Positions 51,601-61,081 are shown, counted from the first letter of the stretch. The stretch: 64,000 nucleotides of DNA from Marinilabilia salmonicolor JCM 21150 (GCF_000259075.1 NZ_AJKI01000002.1:558001-622000), one strand, 5' to 3'. Program-made: numbers and translations. The notes: generated by a model not told the origin, from the sequence alone.

Positions 51601-54261
51601 TTACAGCGTCATTGAACGGGACAATCTGAAGAAGAAGCTGGCTCCGTGGCCTGCCTCGGATTCCACCCACATTTCACCGCCCATTAGTTCTACCAGACTT
51701 TTGGAGATGGAGAGTCCCAGGCCAGTTCCGCCCTTATTCACAGCGCCAACTTTTAATACCTGTCCAAATCGCTCGAAGATGATTTTATGATGCTTTGCCG
51801 CAATGCCAACCCCATCGTCATGGACAAAAAAGCGAATGTGGTCGTTGCCATCTTCTTCGAATCCAAAGGCGATGTGACCGCCGGGAGAGGTGAATTTGAA
51901 TGCGTTGCTGATGAGGTTGTTGAATATCTGGGTGATTTTTCCACCATCAACCGTTGCCAGTATTTGTTCTTCCGGGATTTGGGTGATCAACTCAACCGAA
52001 TTTTCCTGTGCATTGATTTCAAAGAACCTTGCCAGGTCTATAACCAGACGGTTGAGGTTTACTTCGCCTGGCATCAGGTTTACCTGGCCCGTTTCCAGCT
52101 GAGAAACCTGAAGTACATCGTTGATGATGGCCAGGAGTTGTTGGCCGCTCTTTACAATAACGTCTATACTCTTTTGCCGCTCTTCAGGGCTGAGGTATTC
52201 GTTTCGCAGAAGCTCCGAAAAGCCCAGGATGCCATTCATCGGAGTTCGGATTTCATGACTCATATTGGCCAGAAAAGCAGATTTCAGGTGGTCACTTTTT
52301 TCGGCTTGTTCTTTGGCTGCAATCAGGTCTTTTTCTATTTGTCGTGCATGGGTAACATTCCTTACAATGGTCATTATCCTGTTTTCATCCACAAAAACCA
52401 TCCGTGATTCAAAGGTGCCTGTTTTACCCTCTTCTGTCATTTCATATTCATAGGTCTCAATGCCTTTGTGTCTGATAACTGATGCTATTTTTTCATGGGT
52501 AAGCCGGGCGATTTCTTCCGGCATAAATTCATCAATTTGTTTATCCAGAAATACTTCCGGAGCCACATATAAATTATCAGAACTGTCGGCATGATAATCC
52601 TTAATGACCCCATCCCGGTCAAAAACAAATATGAGGTCAGGAATCACTGCCAGCAATCCCGTGATGCGGGACTGATTGTGTTGGGCTTCTTCGACGGCTT
52701 CTTTGAGGCTGAATATCAGTTCTTTCTCCTGGGTGATGTTGGTGAAGGTGCCAATTACTTTCTCAGGTATCCCCTCTTTAAAAATCATGATGCCGGCTGC
52801 GCGATAGTGTTTGGTGTTTCCGTTTTTCAGTTGAACCCGGAATTCATCATGCCACTCCTCTTTCAGGGGAAAACGATGGGTCCAGAAATGCTCTACCCTC
52901 TCGCGGTCCTCGGGATGAATAAGTTTTACAAATTCATCGAATGTTCGGGGCGGAGCCTCGGATGAGCCGATGTATCCCGAATTTCCGAACCAGCTCATTT
53001 TGTCTGTTCCCGGGTGCCATTCAAAAATAATGTCGTTGGCGTGTGTTGCCACAAGCCGGAATCGTTCTTCGCTCTCCAGGAGCATCTCTTCTGCTTTCTT
53101 TCGTGCAGTGATGTCACGTCCCAGAATTACAATTCCTTTTTTTGTTCCGTTGGCGTTGAAAACAGGTGTTTTGATGACATCAATTCTTCGTTCATCTCCG
53201 TTGGGAAGGGGGATTATTTCTTCCACCACGACCGGCTCCTTTTGTGTCCATGCCATTTGGTCGGAGATGCTGCATTGTCTGAAAACCGCTGAAAGTTCGG
53301 GCACTAGCTTTCTGAGATGTTCTTCGTCTTTAAAAAGAAAGTCTTTGCCTTTGAGTCTGTATAATTCCTGAATGGATTCGTTGGCTTCCATCCATTGGCC
53401 TTCTTCATTTTTGAAGCAGATAATATCAGGAGTGGCATTGATCAGTACTTTTAACCGGTCTTTACTCTCTTTAAGTTCCTCAAGGGTTTTGATTCTGTCT
53501 GTGTTGTCATGTACAACACCTATAATCCCGGTTATTTCTCCTGTGCGATTCAGAATGGGAGCAGTTTTCAGACTGATGTTGATTTTTTTGCCACTGAGGG
53601 TGGATGTGTATGAGCCTTCATAATCCCCTTCTCCTCCCGAAAGAGGCCTCAGAATAGCCGGAAGTATTGAACGATCAGAGATGGTATTCAGGTCTAAATG
53701 GAGTAATTTTGATGCCGGGGCACCAAGGATGGAAACAAAACGGTCGTTGAAAGCGGAGATTTTGAGTGATGTGGTATAGAAGAATACCCCGACCGGAGAA
53801 AAATCAAAAAGCAACCGAAACCTGTCATTGTCTGTTTCGTCAATGTTGTTTGGTTCGTAAAAGTAGTTTTCAAATTGTTGTTCGATGCTTTTACGCGTCT
53901 GATCCATTAAAAGAAGCTGCGATTTATTCCAGCCTTCCGGATTGTGGGTAAACAGGCAGAGACGATTATTTCCGTTAAGAGACTTTGAGGTTAAATTGAA
54001 AAACCGACCTGATTTATAAGGGCGCACCAACACGGGATCGTTCAGCTCGAACCATCCGCCTATTCCATGGCCAAAACCGGCGGTTTTGTTAACGGCTTTG
54101 TCAAGCAGGGATTTTTCCTCCTGGGCATTGCCGGTTCCGGCATGGATGTAGGAAATATCTCCTTCTGTTTCCACCGTGAGCACCACGACAGAAGCTGTGA
54201 AAGCGGCTAACATACCAAGGGTATCCGATGCTGTTGGGGGGAACCCTTTTACGTTATGCAT
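51601..54261 (-). CDS. Multi-PAS sensor histidine kinase, no receiver domain
   Basis: An 886-residue soluble kinase. The N-terminal ~130 residues look like a degenerate GAF-type sensor (VVVLTVETEGDISYI, PVLVRPYKSGRFFNL). Four PAS/PAC units follow: FSPVGVFFYTTSLKISAFND, NATPDIICFKNEEGQWME, VATHANDIIFEWHPGTDK and AVIPDLIFVFDRDGVIKD. His669 lies in SHEIRTPMNGILGF, and the HATPase_c domain has NNLISNAFKF, DDGVGI and GTGLGLSISKSL. There is no membrane helix and no receiver. The kinase core resembles that of the kinase gene at 2577-4697, so these are paralogues. A partner regulator is not adjacent; the closest is the orphan regulator at 48207. Confidence 0.92.
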   Translation of the reverse strand: MHNVKGFPPTASDTLGMLAAFTASVVVLTVETEGDISYIHAGTGNAQEEKSLLDKAVNKTAGFGHGIGGWFELNDPVLVRPYKSGRFFNLTSKSLNGNNRLCLFTHNPEGWNKSQLLLMDQTRKSIEQQFENYFYEPNNIDETDNDRFRLLFDFSPVGVFFYTTSLKISAFNDRFVSILGAPASKLLHLDLNTISDRSILPAILRPLSGGEGDYEGSYTSTLSGKKINISLKTAPILNRTGEITGIIGVVHDNTDRIKTLEELKESKDRLKVLINATPDIICFKNEEGQWMEANESIQELYRLKGKDFLFKDEEHLRKLVPELSAVFRQCSISDQMAWTQKEPVVVEEIIPLPNGDERRIDVIKTPVFNANGTKKGIVILGRDITARKKAEEMLLESEERFRLVATHANDIIFEWHPGTDKMSWFGNSGYIGSSEAPPRTFDEFVKLIHPEDRERVEHFWTHRFPLKEEWHDEFRVQLKNGNTKHYRAAGIMIFKEGIPEKVIGTFTNITQEKELIFSLKEAVEEAQHNQSRITGLLAVIPDLIFVFDRDGVIKDYHADSSDNLYVAPEVFLDKQIDEFMPEEIARLTHEKIASVIRHKGIETYEYEMTEEGKTGTFESRMVFVDENRIMTIVRNVTHARQIEKDLIAAKEQAEKSDHLKSAFLANMSHEIRTPMNGILGFSELLRNEYLSPEERQKSIDVIVKSGQQLLAIINDVLQVSQLETGQVNLMPGEVNLNRLVIDLARFFEINAQENSVELITQIPEEQILATVDGGKITQIFNNLISNAFKFTSPGGHIAFGFEEDGNDHIRFFVHDDGVGIAAKHHKIIFERFGQVLKVGAVNKGGTGLGLSISKSLVELMGGEMWVESEAGHGASFFFRLSRSMTL

Positions 54262-54468
54262 ACATTTTAACTTTTGGGAAAATAGGTATTAAATATTTTT
54301 TAAAATTAGTGAAAAGAGAGGCGATGCGTTAACCCTGAAAGCCTATATTTGAGTAAAACCGGTTTTATTTTGGTAAACAATCGTTAGTGTAATACAAACA
54401 ATTTTTGAAAACACTTTGACAGGTACGGAATTAGTCAGCTAATCATTGTTTATTTGGTGACTTTTTAC

Positions 54469-54550
54469 CATGAAACGAGCATGAGATCGATTGTCACATA
54501 AGACAATGTTTAAATCCCTCACATGTGAGTTCTGCCAGATCACCTTTTAA
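54469..54550. repeat. R3 repeat, degraded copy c
   Basis: About 82 bp from CCATGAAACGAGCATGAGAT to GATCACC, aligned with the first four fifths of copies a and b in the same orientation. It contains the palindrome CTCACATGTGAG where the other copies have TTGCATGCGAG. Confidence 0.65.
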
Positions 54551-54566
54551 TAATATTCAAAGGCCA

Positions 54567-54594
54567 GTCATTGAGAGCGTAGTGAAGCAATCTC
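54567..54594. repeat. Degraded GTCATTGnGAGCG-type repeat, copy 3
   Basis: Reads GTCATTGAGAGCGTAGTGAA followed by GCAATCTC. Confidence 0.55.
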
Positions 54595-54701
54595 AATTTT
54601 TTAACCGACACCAATGATTTTATGCGAATAAAAGTTTAGTGGTCGCTTTAGGAATCCATATTTTTACAGGTTAGGAATGACAAAAGATCTTTTGTCATAT
54701 T

Positions 54702-54728
54702 TTTGTTTGAACACTATCTTTAACTTTG
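54702..54728 (+). promoter_or_regulatory. Candidate promoter of kbl
   Basis: TAACTTTG at 54721-54728 is an exact -7 box, 27 bp before the ATG. TTTG motifs at 54702-54705 and 54691-54694 are candidates for -33, though the spacings (15 and 26 bp) are off the usual 19-23. Confidence 0.45.
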
Positions 54729-54754
54729 TCTGAAGTCATCAAAATAATGTAGCT

Positions 54755-55942
54755 ATGTACGGTAAATACAAAGATCATCTGCAAAAAGAAATTGAGGATA
54801 TAAAACAATCAGGTTTGTATAAAACCGAGCGAATCATTACTTCGCCTCAGCAGGCAGAAATAACACTGAATTCAGGAGAAAAGGTTTTGAACTTTTGTGC
54901 CAACAATTACCTTGGTCTTTCTGCTCATCCCAGAGTTATTGAGGCTGCCCATAAAGCACTGGATTCTCATGGTTACGGAATGTCGTCAGTGAGGTTTATA
55001 TGTGGAACTCAGGATATTCATAAAAACCTGGAGGAAAAGATTGCTGCTTTTTTCGGCATGGAGGATACCATTTTGTATGCTGCCTGTTTCGATGCCAACG
55101 GAGGGGTGTTTGAACCGCTTTTTACCGGCGAAGATGCCATCATCTCCGACGAATTGAATCATGCCAGCATCATTGATGGAGTGCGACTCTGTAAAGCCGC
55201 AAGATATCGGTACAAACATGCCGATATGGATGATTTGGAAAAACAACTTCAGGAAGCCCAAAAACAGCGTTTCAGAATTATTGTAACCGACGGGGTGTTC
55301 TCTATGGATGGAGATATTGCACCATTAAATAAGATCTGCGATCTGGCCGAACAATACAATGCGTTGGTGATGGTGGATGACAGCCATGCATCCGGTTTTA
55401 TCGGAAAAACGGGGCGTGGAACCCATGAATACCATAATGTGATGAACCGCGTGGATATCATTACCAGCACCTTGGGAAAAGCTCTTGGAGGTGCTTTAGG
55501 CGGGTTCACCACCGGGAAAAAGGAGATTATTGACCTGTTGCGCCAACGCTCAAGACCTTATTTGTTCAGCAACTCCCTGGCTCCGTCCATCGTCGGGGCG
55601 GCCACCGAAGTGTTTGATATGATGAGCGAATCTACGGCTCTTCGCGATAAACTCATGAACAATGCCGATTATTTTAAGCAAAAGATTTCTGAGGCCGGGT
55701 TTGATATTAAACCTACTAATTCGGCCATTGTGGCATTGATGCTATATGATGCGCGTTTGTCTCAGACTTTTGCTGCACGGCTGCTTGAAGAGGGTATTTA
55801 CGTTACCGGATTCTATTACCCGGTGGTGCCCAAGGGGCAGGCGAGAATACGAATTCAACTTTCTGCTGCGCATGAGAAAGAACATCTTGATAAAGCAATT
55901 GCTGCTTTCATAAAGATTGGGAAAGAATTAGAAGTAATTTAA
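54755..55942 (+). CDS. kbl: Glycine C-acetyltransferase (2-amino-3-ketobutyrate CoA ligase)
   Basis: A 395-residue PLP enzyme that cleaves 2-amino-3-ketobutyrate with CoA to glycine and acetyl-CoA, the second step of threonine degradation. The alpha-oxoamine synthase fold is clear: NFCANNYLGLSAHPRVIEA, GYGMSSVRFICGTQ, VMVDDSHASGFIG and the PLP Lys242 in TLGKALGGALGG. The length and start MYGKYKDHLQKEIEDIKQ match the E. coli Kbl type rather than serine palmitoyltransferase or BioF. Threonine dehydrogenase (tdh), its partner in many bacteria, is not nearby. Monocistronic, followed by two strong hairpins. Confidence 0.93.
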   Translation: MYGKYKDHLQKEIEDIKQSGLYKTERIITSPQQAEITLNSGEKVLNFCANNYLGLSAHPRVIEAAHKALDSHGYGMSSVRFICGTQDIHKNLEEKIAAFFGMEDTILYAACFDANGGVFEPLFTGEDAIISDELNHASIIDGVRLCKAARYRYKHADMDDLEKQLQEAQKQRFRIIVTDGVFSMDGDIAPLNKICDLAEQYNALVMVDDSHASGFIGKTGRGTHEYHNVMNRVDIITSTLGKALGGALGGFTTGKKEIIDLLRQRSRPYLFSNSLAPSIVGAATEVFDMMSESTALRDKLMNNADYFKQKISEAGFDIKPTNSAIVALMLYDARLSQTFAARLLEEGIYVTGFYYPVVPKGQARIRIQLSAAHEKEHLDKAIAAFIKIGKELEVI

Positions 55943-56002
55943 GGTTTGCAGGAAATCATCATCTATTTATACCTATCTGCAGCTATGGCCCCATGAGATT
56001 AG

Positions 56003-56070
56003 CCCCCGGCTTCAGCCGGGGTGGATGTTCCGATATTAAGGTTATCAGAGCCGGCTTTGAGCCGGCTTTT
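56003..56070 (+). terminator. Two GC-rich hairpins downstream of kbl
   Basis: CCCCGGC-TTCA-GCCGGGG (56004-56021) and AGCCGGCT-TTG-AGCCGGCT (56049-56067), the second followed by TTT. The second is a good terminator. The paired arrangement is also seen as a small repeat in other Bacteroidota (family knowledge). Confidence 0.65.
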
Positions 56071-56155
56071 CATTTCAAAAAAACAGATGATCCCTTTTTG
56101 GAGATAAGAACTTTTTTTTCCCCAAGTTGTTTTATCTAAAACGAATATAAATAAA

Positions 56156-56162
56156 AAGGAGA
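56156..56162 (+). promoter_or_regulatory. Shine-Dalgarno site of the YceI gene
   Basis: AAGGAGA ends 5 bp before the ATG at 56168. Clear Shine-Dalgarno sites are rare in this window, so this gene may be translated efficiently. Confidence 0.6.
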
Positions 56163-56167
56163 ATCAT

Positions 56168-56740
56168 ATGAAAAAATTGTCAGCTTTGATATTGGCGCTG
56201 GGATTTCTGGTAATGACCCCGGCAGCATACGGACAGAAAAGTGAATTGAAAGTAGAAGACAGTAAGATTGTCTGGACTGGTAAGAAGGTTGGTGGGTCCC
56301 AGAACGGAGCCATTCAGCTGTTGTCGGGATATCTTGAAAAATCAGGAGACAACTTTGTTTCCGGAAAATTTGTGGTCGACATGACTTCCATCAGTAACTA
56401 TGACATAGATGATGAGGATTCAAAAGCTCAATTGGTAGGTCATCTGAAATCTGATGATTTCTTTAGTGTGGATGAATATCCCACGGCAACCCTTGAAATT
56501 AAAAATGGTGAGAAGGTGGAGTCGGGAAAATACAAGTTTACCGGCACCATGACCATAAAAGGGCAGACCAACCCCGTTTCTTTTGAAGCAGAGGTGACAG
56601 GTAAAACATTCTCCGGAGTACTGGTGGTAGATCGCGCCAATTACAATGTGCGTTACGGATCCGGTTCTTTTTTCGACAATCTGGGCGACAACCTGATTTA
56701 TGATGATTTTGAACTGGATTTTGAAGTAACTTTTAAATAA
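56168..56740 (+). CDS. YceI family periplasmic protein
   Basis: A 190-residue exported lipocalin-like protein. The signal peptide is residues 1-22 (ending AAYGQ). The mature domain carries SKIVWTGKKVGGSQNGAI, GKFVVDMTSISNYDID, HLKSDDFFSVDEYPTATLEI, GTMTIKGQTNPVSFEAEV and the closing DDFELDFEV typical of YceI. The family binds polyprenyl-type lipids in a beta-barrel; proteobacterial members have been linked to base-induced stress or isoprenoid quinones, but the role in Bacteroidota is not settled. Monocistronic, with a strong ribosome-binding site and a bidirectional terminator downstream. Confidence 0.93.
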   Translation: MKKLSALILALGFLVMTPAAYGQKSELKVEDSKIVWTGKKVGGSQNGAIQLLSGYLEKSGDNFVSGKFVVDMTSISNYDIDDEDSKAQLVGHLKSDDFFSVDEYPTATLEIKNGEKVESGKYKFTGTMTIKGQTNPVSFEAEVTGKTFSGVLVVDRANYNVRYGSGSFFDNLGDNLIYDDFELDFEVTFK

Positions 56741-56925
56741 TTCTGAACCTGATTGCTATCTTTTTGGGGAAGTAGCCTAAAAACAAGGTTGTGTTATCGT
56801 AAAATCGTCTTTGTTTGATTATTGTGCGCGCAACAAGTGAGGCTTTTCCTTTTTAAGAAATACATAATGTTTTGCGTTTTTTATTGGCTGAATTTTTCCG
56901 GGGGCAATGTTTTTCCCTCTTAAAA

Positions 56926-56987
56926 CTATTCTTCAACAGGCTTTCAGCCTGGTTACACCTTACCCGTCGTATGTATTAGGCAGGGTA
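56926..56987. repeat. R1 repeat, right-end fragment (copy 3)
   Basis: CTATT...CAGGCTTTCAGCCTG and CACCTTACCCGTCGTATG match the right ~60 bp of R1 copies 1 and 2. The rest of the element is missing, so this is a truncated or solo end. Confidence 0.7.
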
Positions 56988-56988
56988 G

Positions 56989-57024
56989 AAAAGGCGCTGT
57001 GGGAAATTCCTGCAGCGCCTTTTT
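56989..57024. terminator. Bidirectional rho-independent terminator
   Basis: AAAAGGCGCTG (56989-56999) pairs perfectly with CAGCGCCTTTT (57013-57023) around a 13-nt loop, with T tracts on both strands. It serves YceI (+) and the efflux operon (-). Confidence 0.85.
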
Positions 57025-57048
57025 GCGTATTGACAGTTTGAGGTGTGC

Positions 57049-58383
57049 TTAATCGAGAGAAAGCGGAGCCCCTGTGTAAAAGTCCAGCACTTTGGTCCGC
57101 AGCACATATTCGTACTTCGATTGAAGGAAGTCGGACTGTGCCTTCAAATAATCAGTTCTTGCAACACTGTAATCCACCGGGCTTACCAGACCTACGGCAT
57201 ACTTTTTTTCGGTGTAGCGCAATGATTCTTCATAAGAATCCACTGCTGTTTGAGCTGAATTGTATTTCAAATAAGCTGCCTGTGCATCGGCATATGCCTG
57301 CTGGATCTCTTTTCTGAGGGTTTGTTTTTCTTTTTCCAGATCGTGTTGGGCGCTGCGGATACTCAGTTGGGTGTTTTTGACGTTATTGCGGGCCGCAAGA
57401 CCATTGAAAACAGGGATTCTTAATGTCAGACCCACATACTGGGTTGCGTTATCATTGAAATGCTTTCCGAAGTCAAATTCAACGGTGCTTTCTTTTTTAG
57501 TTACTGAAGTGTTCCAGCCGGCGTCCATGTTTATGGAGGGGTAAAGTTGACCTTGTGCTGCCTTTAAAGCATAGCGTTCACTTTCCAGGTTGAACTCTGA
57601 AGCTTCAATTTCCGGCATTAAATCAACGGCCTGAACAAAGAGATCGGAAGGAGGGGTCAGGGTATTTTGTTGCAATTCGGGGATTTCCGGAATCACCACA
57701 TCGAAGTTGCCTGTCTCTTCGAGATCGAGCGCTTGGGCAAGGTTCAGCAAAGACATCGTAAGGTTGTTTGCCATTTGTGTAACCGTGAGTGCTTCACGTG
57801 CTGCCTGTGATTTTATTTCCAGTAAATTACCTTCTGCTACCCGTCCTGCATCCACTAGCTTTTTGGTGTTTTCCACCTGCTCCTTTGCTACTTTGTATTG
57901 TTCCTCAGCCACCTGCAGCAGTTCTTTGTCAAAAAGAACCTGCAGGTACAATGAAGTGATGTTTAATGCCAGGTCGTTTTTTGCTGCTTCCAATTCTTTT
58001 CGGGATGCCTGCCAGTTGGCTTTATCCCTGTTAATCTGATTGTGCAGGGAGAAACCCTGGAACAGAGGGACCGATGCTCCAAGTGAAAAACGGCCGAACT
58101 GAGTAGTTTGGTCGGTTATCTCGAAGGAGGTGTCGTCCAATACCCTGCCAAAGCTTAGTTGGTATCCCACGCTACCATTGACGGAAGGAATACGGTCGAG
58201 CTTTTTTTGCTCATAGACATTTTGTTGATATTCTGTATTCAGGCTCTGCTGTTTTATGGACAGGTTATTGTCCTTAGCATATTCAATGCAATCTTTCAGA
58301 CTCCATTTCTCAGGCTGTTGAGCGTGAGCCTCCGTAAAGGCCAGGAGCATCGGAAGCATCAGTATGGCTGCTATGTTTCTCAT
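57049..58383 (-). CDS. TolC family outer-membrane efflux protein
   Basis: A 444-residue exported protein with a signal peptide (1-21, ending AHAQ). It has the two-fold repeated long coiled-coil helices of the outer efflux protein family (for example KDNLSIKQQSLNTEYQQNVYE, LQVAEEQYKVAKEQVENTKKLVDAGRV and the matching LRYTEKKYAVGLVSPVDYSVA near the C-terminus). It should form the trimeric outer-membrane duct of a tripartite exporter together with the HlyD-type adaptor and the MacB-like ABC transporter encoded just upstream in the same operon. It is the last gene, 223 bp after the adaptor gene. Confidence 0.92.
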   Translation of the reverse strand: MRNIAAILMLPMLLAFTEAHAQQPEKWSLKDCIEYAKDNNLSIKQQSLNTEYQQNVYEQKKLDRIPSVNGSVGYQLSFGRVLDDTSFEITDQTTQFGRFSLGASVPLFQGFSLHNQINRDKANWQASRKELEAAKNDLALNITSLYLQVLFDKELLQVAEEQYKVAKEQVENTKKLVDAGRVAEGNLLEIKSQAAREALTVTQMANNLTMSLLNLAQALDLEETGNFDVVIPEIPELQQNTLTPPSDLFVQAVDLMPEIEASEFNLESERYALKAAQGQLYPSINMDAGWNTSVTKKESTVEFDFGKHFNDNATQYVGLTLRIPVFNGLAARNNVKNTQLSIRSAQHDLEKEKQTLRKEIQQAYADAQAAYLKYNSAQTAVDSYEESLRYTEKKYAVGLVSPVDYSVARTDYLKAQSDFLQSKYEYVLRTKVLDFYTGAPLSLD

Positions 58384-58606
58384 GATTTGATTATTTCGGT
58401 TTTAATTTGCGGGTTCAATCATCTGGGGTTTGAGTTTGTTGTCAAAGGGTGCAATTAAATGAATATTCTGTCAGCTAATGTTAGTGGGTTGCCCCTTTGT
58501 CTTTCAACTTTTCCATCTACCAACATGGTTCGACAGGTTTCTGAGTATATCAGTTTTTGGAAGTCCCCACTACTGACTATAAACTACTGACTAATTTCCT
58601 AAATCT

Positions 58607-59689
58607 TTACGATTTGGGCACTTTAACTTCGTCCTCATCAGAGAGACCTTCTACAATTTCAATGTTGATACCATCGGACAGACCTGTTTTAACGAAACGT
58701 TTTTCAAAGATCTGAGGGCTGGTCATAATCTCCACAAAGGTTGAATCATCTTTAAAAGTGATCATTTTTTCCTGCAGGGTAAGTACACTGTCTCGACGAT
58801 CCAGTACGATGTCTGCAGTGGCACTGTAACCTGCTCTTACAAAACTCCCCTCCTGCAGCTCCACCGCAGCTTTGATCTCAAACTGAATAGCTCCGTTTTC
58901 TTCGACACCTTTGGGCGAAATAAATTCCAGGTTGGCTTTGAATTCCTCTTCATCAAGGGCACCGATGGTGAGCAGTAACTGCATTCCTTCTTTTATCTTT
59001 CCCACTTCGGTTTCGTCCACCATTCCTTCGAATACCATTTCTCCCATGTCGGCAACCAGTGCAATGGTTGTTCCATCGTTGAACGTATTGCTTTTGATTA
59101 CAGAATTCCCGATTTCGATGGGAACATCCAGTACCATGCCTGAGGTGGTTGCCCGTATGAGTGTATTGGTTTGGGCGCCTGCCTTTTTGATAACCCCTTC
59201 TTTAATCAGTTCCAGATTGTTCTGGGCCGACTCCTGGTCTTTTTGGTAAGTCTGAAAGCTTAGTTTGTCTTCAAGAAACTGTGATTCGGGAATTACTTTG
59301 TTGTCATAGAGCTCCTGTGACCGTTCAAATTCGATTTTGGCATTTTCGAAAGCCAGACGAGCTTTGGCCAGGCGGTTCTCGGCCTCATTGACCTGAAGCA
59401 TTTCAGGAATAATCTGAATCTTTGCCATGAGGTCGCCCTGCGTTACCACATCGCCCGGCTGGACATAAATTTCCGTGATAATACCCGATTCCTGGGGCTT
59501 AATCTGAATCTCCTTTCGTGGGACAATGGAACCTGTGGCCACCGTTTTCTTAATGATATTGGTGACTTCGGGTTTTTGGGTTTCAAAAACCACGGGCGAT
59601 TTTTTGGTCTGGTTGTAAAGGTAGTAAACGACCCATCCTACAAGGGCTATCAAAACGACTACCATCAGAATTTTAAAAAACTTCTTCAT
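58607..59689 (-). CDS. HlyD/MacA-type periplasmic adaptor
   Basis: A 360-residue membrane-fusion protein. One N-terminal membrane helix (about 7-25, ILMVVVLIALVGWVVYYLY) anchors it. The lipoyl halves are visible as RKEIQIKPQESGIITEIYVQ and TLIRATTSGMVLDVPIEIG, separated by a coiled-coil hairpin (about 100-165, AENRLAKARLAFENAKIEF). Beta-barrel and membrane-proximal parts follow, ending LSDEDEVKVPKS. It would link the MacB-like permeases in the inner membrane to the TolC duct. Located 111 bp downstream of the second permease gene; that gap contains a short TTCTTTGTGGTTAAA motif. Confidence 0.93.
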   Translation of the reverse strand: MKKFFKILMVVVLIALVGWVVYYLYNQTKKSPVVFETQKPEVTNIIKKTVATGSIVPRKEIQIKPQESGIITEIYVQPGDVVTQGDLMAKIQIIPEMLQVNEAENRLAKARLAFENAKIEFERSQELYDNKVIPESQFLEDKLSFQTYQKDQESAQNNLELIKEGVIKKAGAQTNTLIRATTSGMVLDVPIEIGNSVIKSNTFNDGTTIALVADMGEMVFEGMVDETEVGKIKEGMQLLLTIGALDEEEFKANLEFISPKGVEENGAIQFEIKAAVELQEGSFVRAGYSATADIVLDRRDSVLTLQEKMITFKDDSTFVEIMTSPQIFEKRFVKTGLSDGINIEIVEGLSDEDEVKVPKS

Positions 59690-59800
59690 TTTGTTCAGGT
59701 TTTAATAGGCATTGGTGCCCGTATTTTTAATTATTATTGTTTTTATTTTATTCCTCCGTGTTCTTTGTGGTTAAAACAAATACCACAGTGGCCATATCGG

Positions 59801-61081
59801 CTATTCATGTCTGAGCGCATCAATGGGTTTTATTCTTACAGCCTTCATAGCCGGAATCAATCCTGCGAACAGGCCTACCAGAATGAGCATTGCCAAGGCA
59901 GAAATGGCCAAAGGTAAACCCACTTCAGGGTTTGCAAAGAAGGTCATTTCATCTTCCGGAGCGTTAGCTGCTGAAGCTGTCAGAGCAATGTTGGTGAGAT
60001 GCAGAATCAACGTTCCGAAAGCAAGTCCCAGGAATCCTGCCACAGTAGTCAGAAATACCGATTCGGTGAGAATCTGGCCAATTACTACTGCTGGTCTGGC
60101 TCCGATGGCGCGTTGTACTCCGATCTCGCGGGTGCGCTCTTTGACAATTACCAGCATGATGTTGCTAACGCCCACTGCTCCGGCAATCAGGGTGCCGATG
60201 CCTACCACCCATATCAGGATATTGACACCCAGAAATGTGTATTCCATGGTTTGTAATTCACTCTGAACGTTGAATCCACCGATGGCTTCGTCATCATCCG
60301 GAGCAATTTTGTGATGCTTTTTCACCAGCGGCTCTATTTCATCCACGATGCCCTGAACATTCACTCCTGGTTTTGCTGTAAAACCAAAGAAATGTACTTC
60401 GTCCCCGTAGTTGAATGTTTGTTGCATGGTGGTAAAAGGCAGGTAAATGGTCTCTTTTTTATTGCTCCCGATGTTGATGTTCGGGTTGTTGGATTTAAAA
60501 ACACCTACTACCATAAAATAGACTCCGTTTACGCGTAAATACTGACCCACGGGATCTTCGTCCTCTTCAAACATTACATCATACACATTTTCTCCGATGA
60601 TGCAGACTTTTCTTTTGAGCTTGATGTCTTCTTCGTTGATATATCTTCCCCATGGCATGGTACACGGGTCTATTTTCCGGTATTGGGGATAATCACCCAT
60701 CACATTGAAAGCTGCAGCTTTTTCGTCACGTACCACATTCTGACCTTCACGAAGATTCCAGCCCTGCAATCTGGGGGATATTACATCTACTCCTTCAATT
60801 TCATTTCTGATGGCTTCAATGTCATCATTGTTGATGCTCCACCAGCGTCCGCGGTCGTATCCCTGGTAGGCGATGGTTGTGCGGTTTGACCACATAAAAG
60901 CGCTGTTGGTGGCAAAGTCCTGGAAGCCACTGGTTACGCCGTTTATCAGCCCGTTGCCTGCTCCGGTCATTACAACCAGCATAAAAATGGCCCAGAATAC
61001 CCCAAATGCGGTAAGTATGCTGCGAAACTTGTTTTGTTTTATGGCATTAAATATTTCCTGCCAGCGGTCTAAGTCAAACAC
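59801..61081 (-). CDS. MacB-like ABC transporter permease (second copy)
   Basis: A 426-residue inner-membrane permease. One N-terminal helix (about 20-43) is followed by a large periplasmic MacB_PCD domain (about 45-270) and three C-terminal helices of the FtsX domain, with REIGVQRAIGARPAVVIGQIL between helices 2 and 3. It ends with the usual IKPIDALRHE. It is a paralogue of the preceding permease (both begin with QEIFxxxKQNK and the AFMWSNRT/ALWIWSRQT loop) and could form a heterodimer with it. It lacks its own ATPase domain; the ATPase is encoded two genes upstream. Confidence 0.93.
   Translation of the reverse strand: MFDLDRWQEIFNAIKQNKFRSILTAFGVFWAIFMLVVMTGAGNGLINGVTSGFQDFATNSAFMWSNRTTIAYQGYDRGRWWSINNDDIEAIRNEIEGVDVISPRLQGWNLREGQNVVRDEKAAAFNVMGDYPQYRKIDPCTMPWGRYINEEDIKLKRKVCIIGENVYDVMFEEDEDPVGQYLRVNGVYFMVVGVFKSNNPNINIGSNKKETIYLPFTTMQQTFNYGDEVHFFGFTAKPGVNVQGIVDEIEPLVKKHHKIAPDDDEAIGGFNVQSELQTMEYTFLGVNILIWVVGIGTLIAGAVGVSNIMLVIVKERTREIGVQRAIGARPAVVIGQILTESVFLTTVAGFLGLAFGTLILHLTNIALTASAANAPEDEMTFFANPEVGLPLAISALAMLILVGLFAGLIPAMKAVRIKPIDALRHE

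Larger units (their letters stand above)
54262..54754. other. Intergenic stretch with repeats and the kbl promoter
   Basis: A 493-bp divergent gap. It holds R3 copy c (54469-54550), a GTCATTG repeat (54567-54594) and a -7 box for kbl. No gene. Confidence 0.65.
56741..57048. other. Convergent intergenic stretch
   Basis: 308 bp between YceI and the TolC-type gene. It contains one end of an R1 repeat (56926-56987) and a bidirectional terminator. Nothing else is apparent. Confidence 0.7.

Noticed and set aside
51787-52407. 206-codon + strand frame
   Set aside because: Antisense to the HATPase region of the second PAS kinase; no family pattern.
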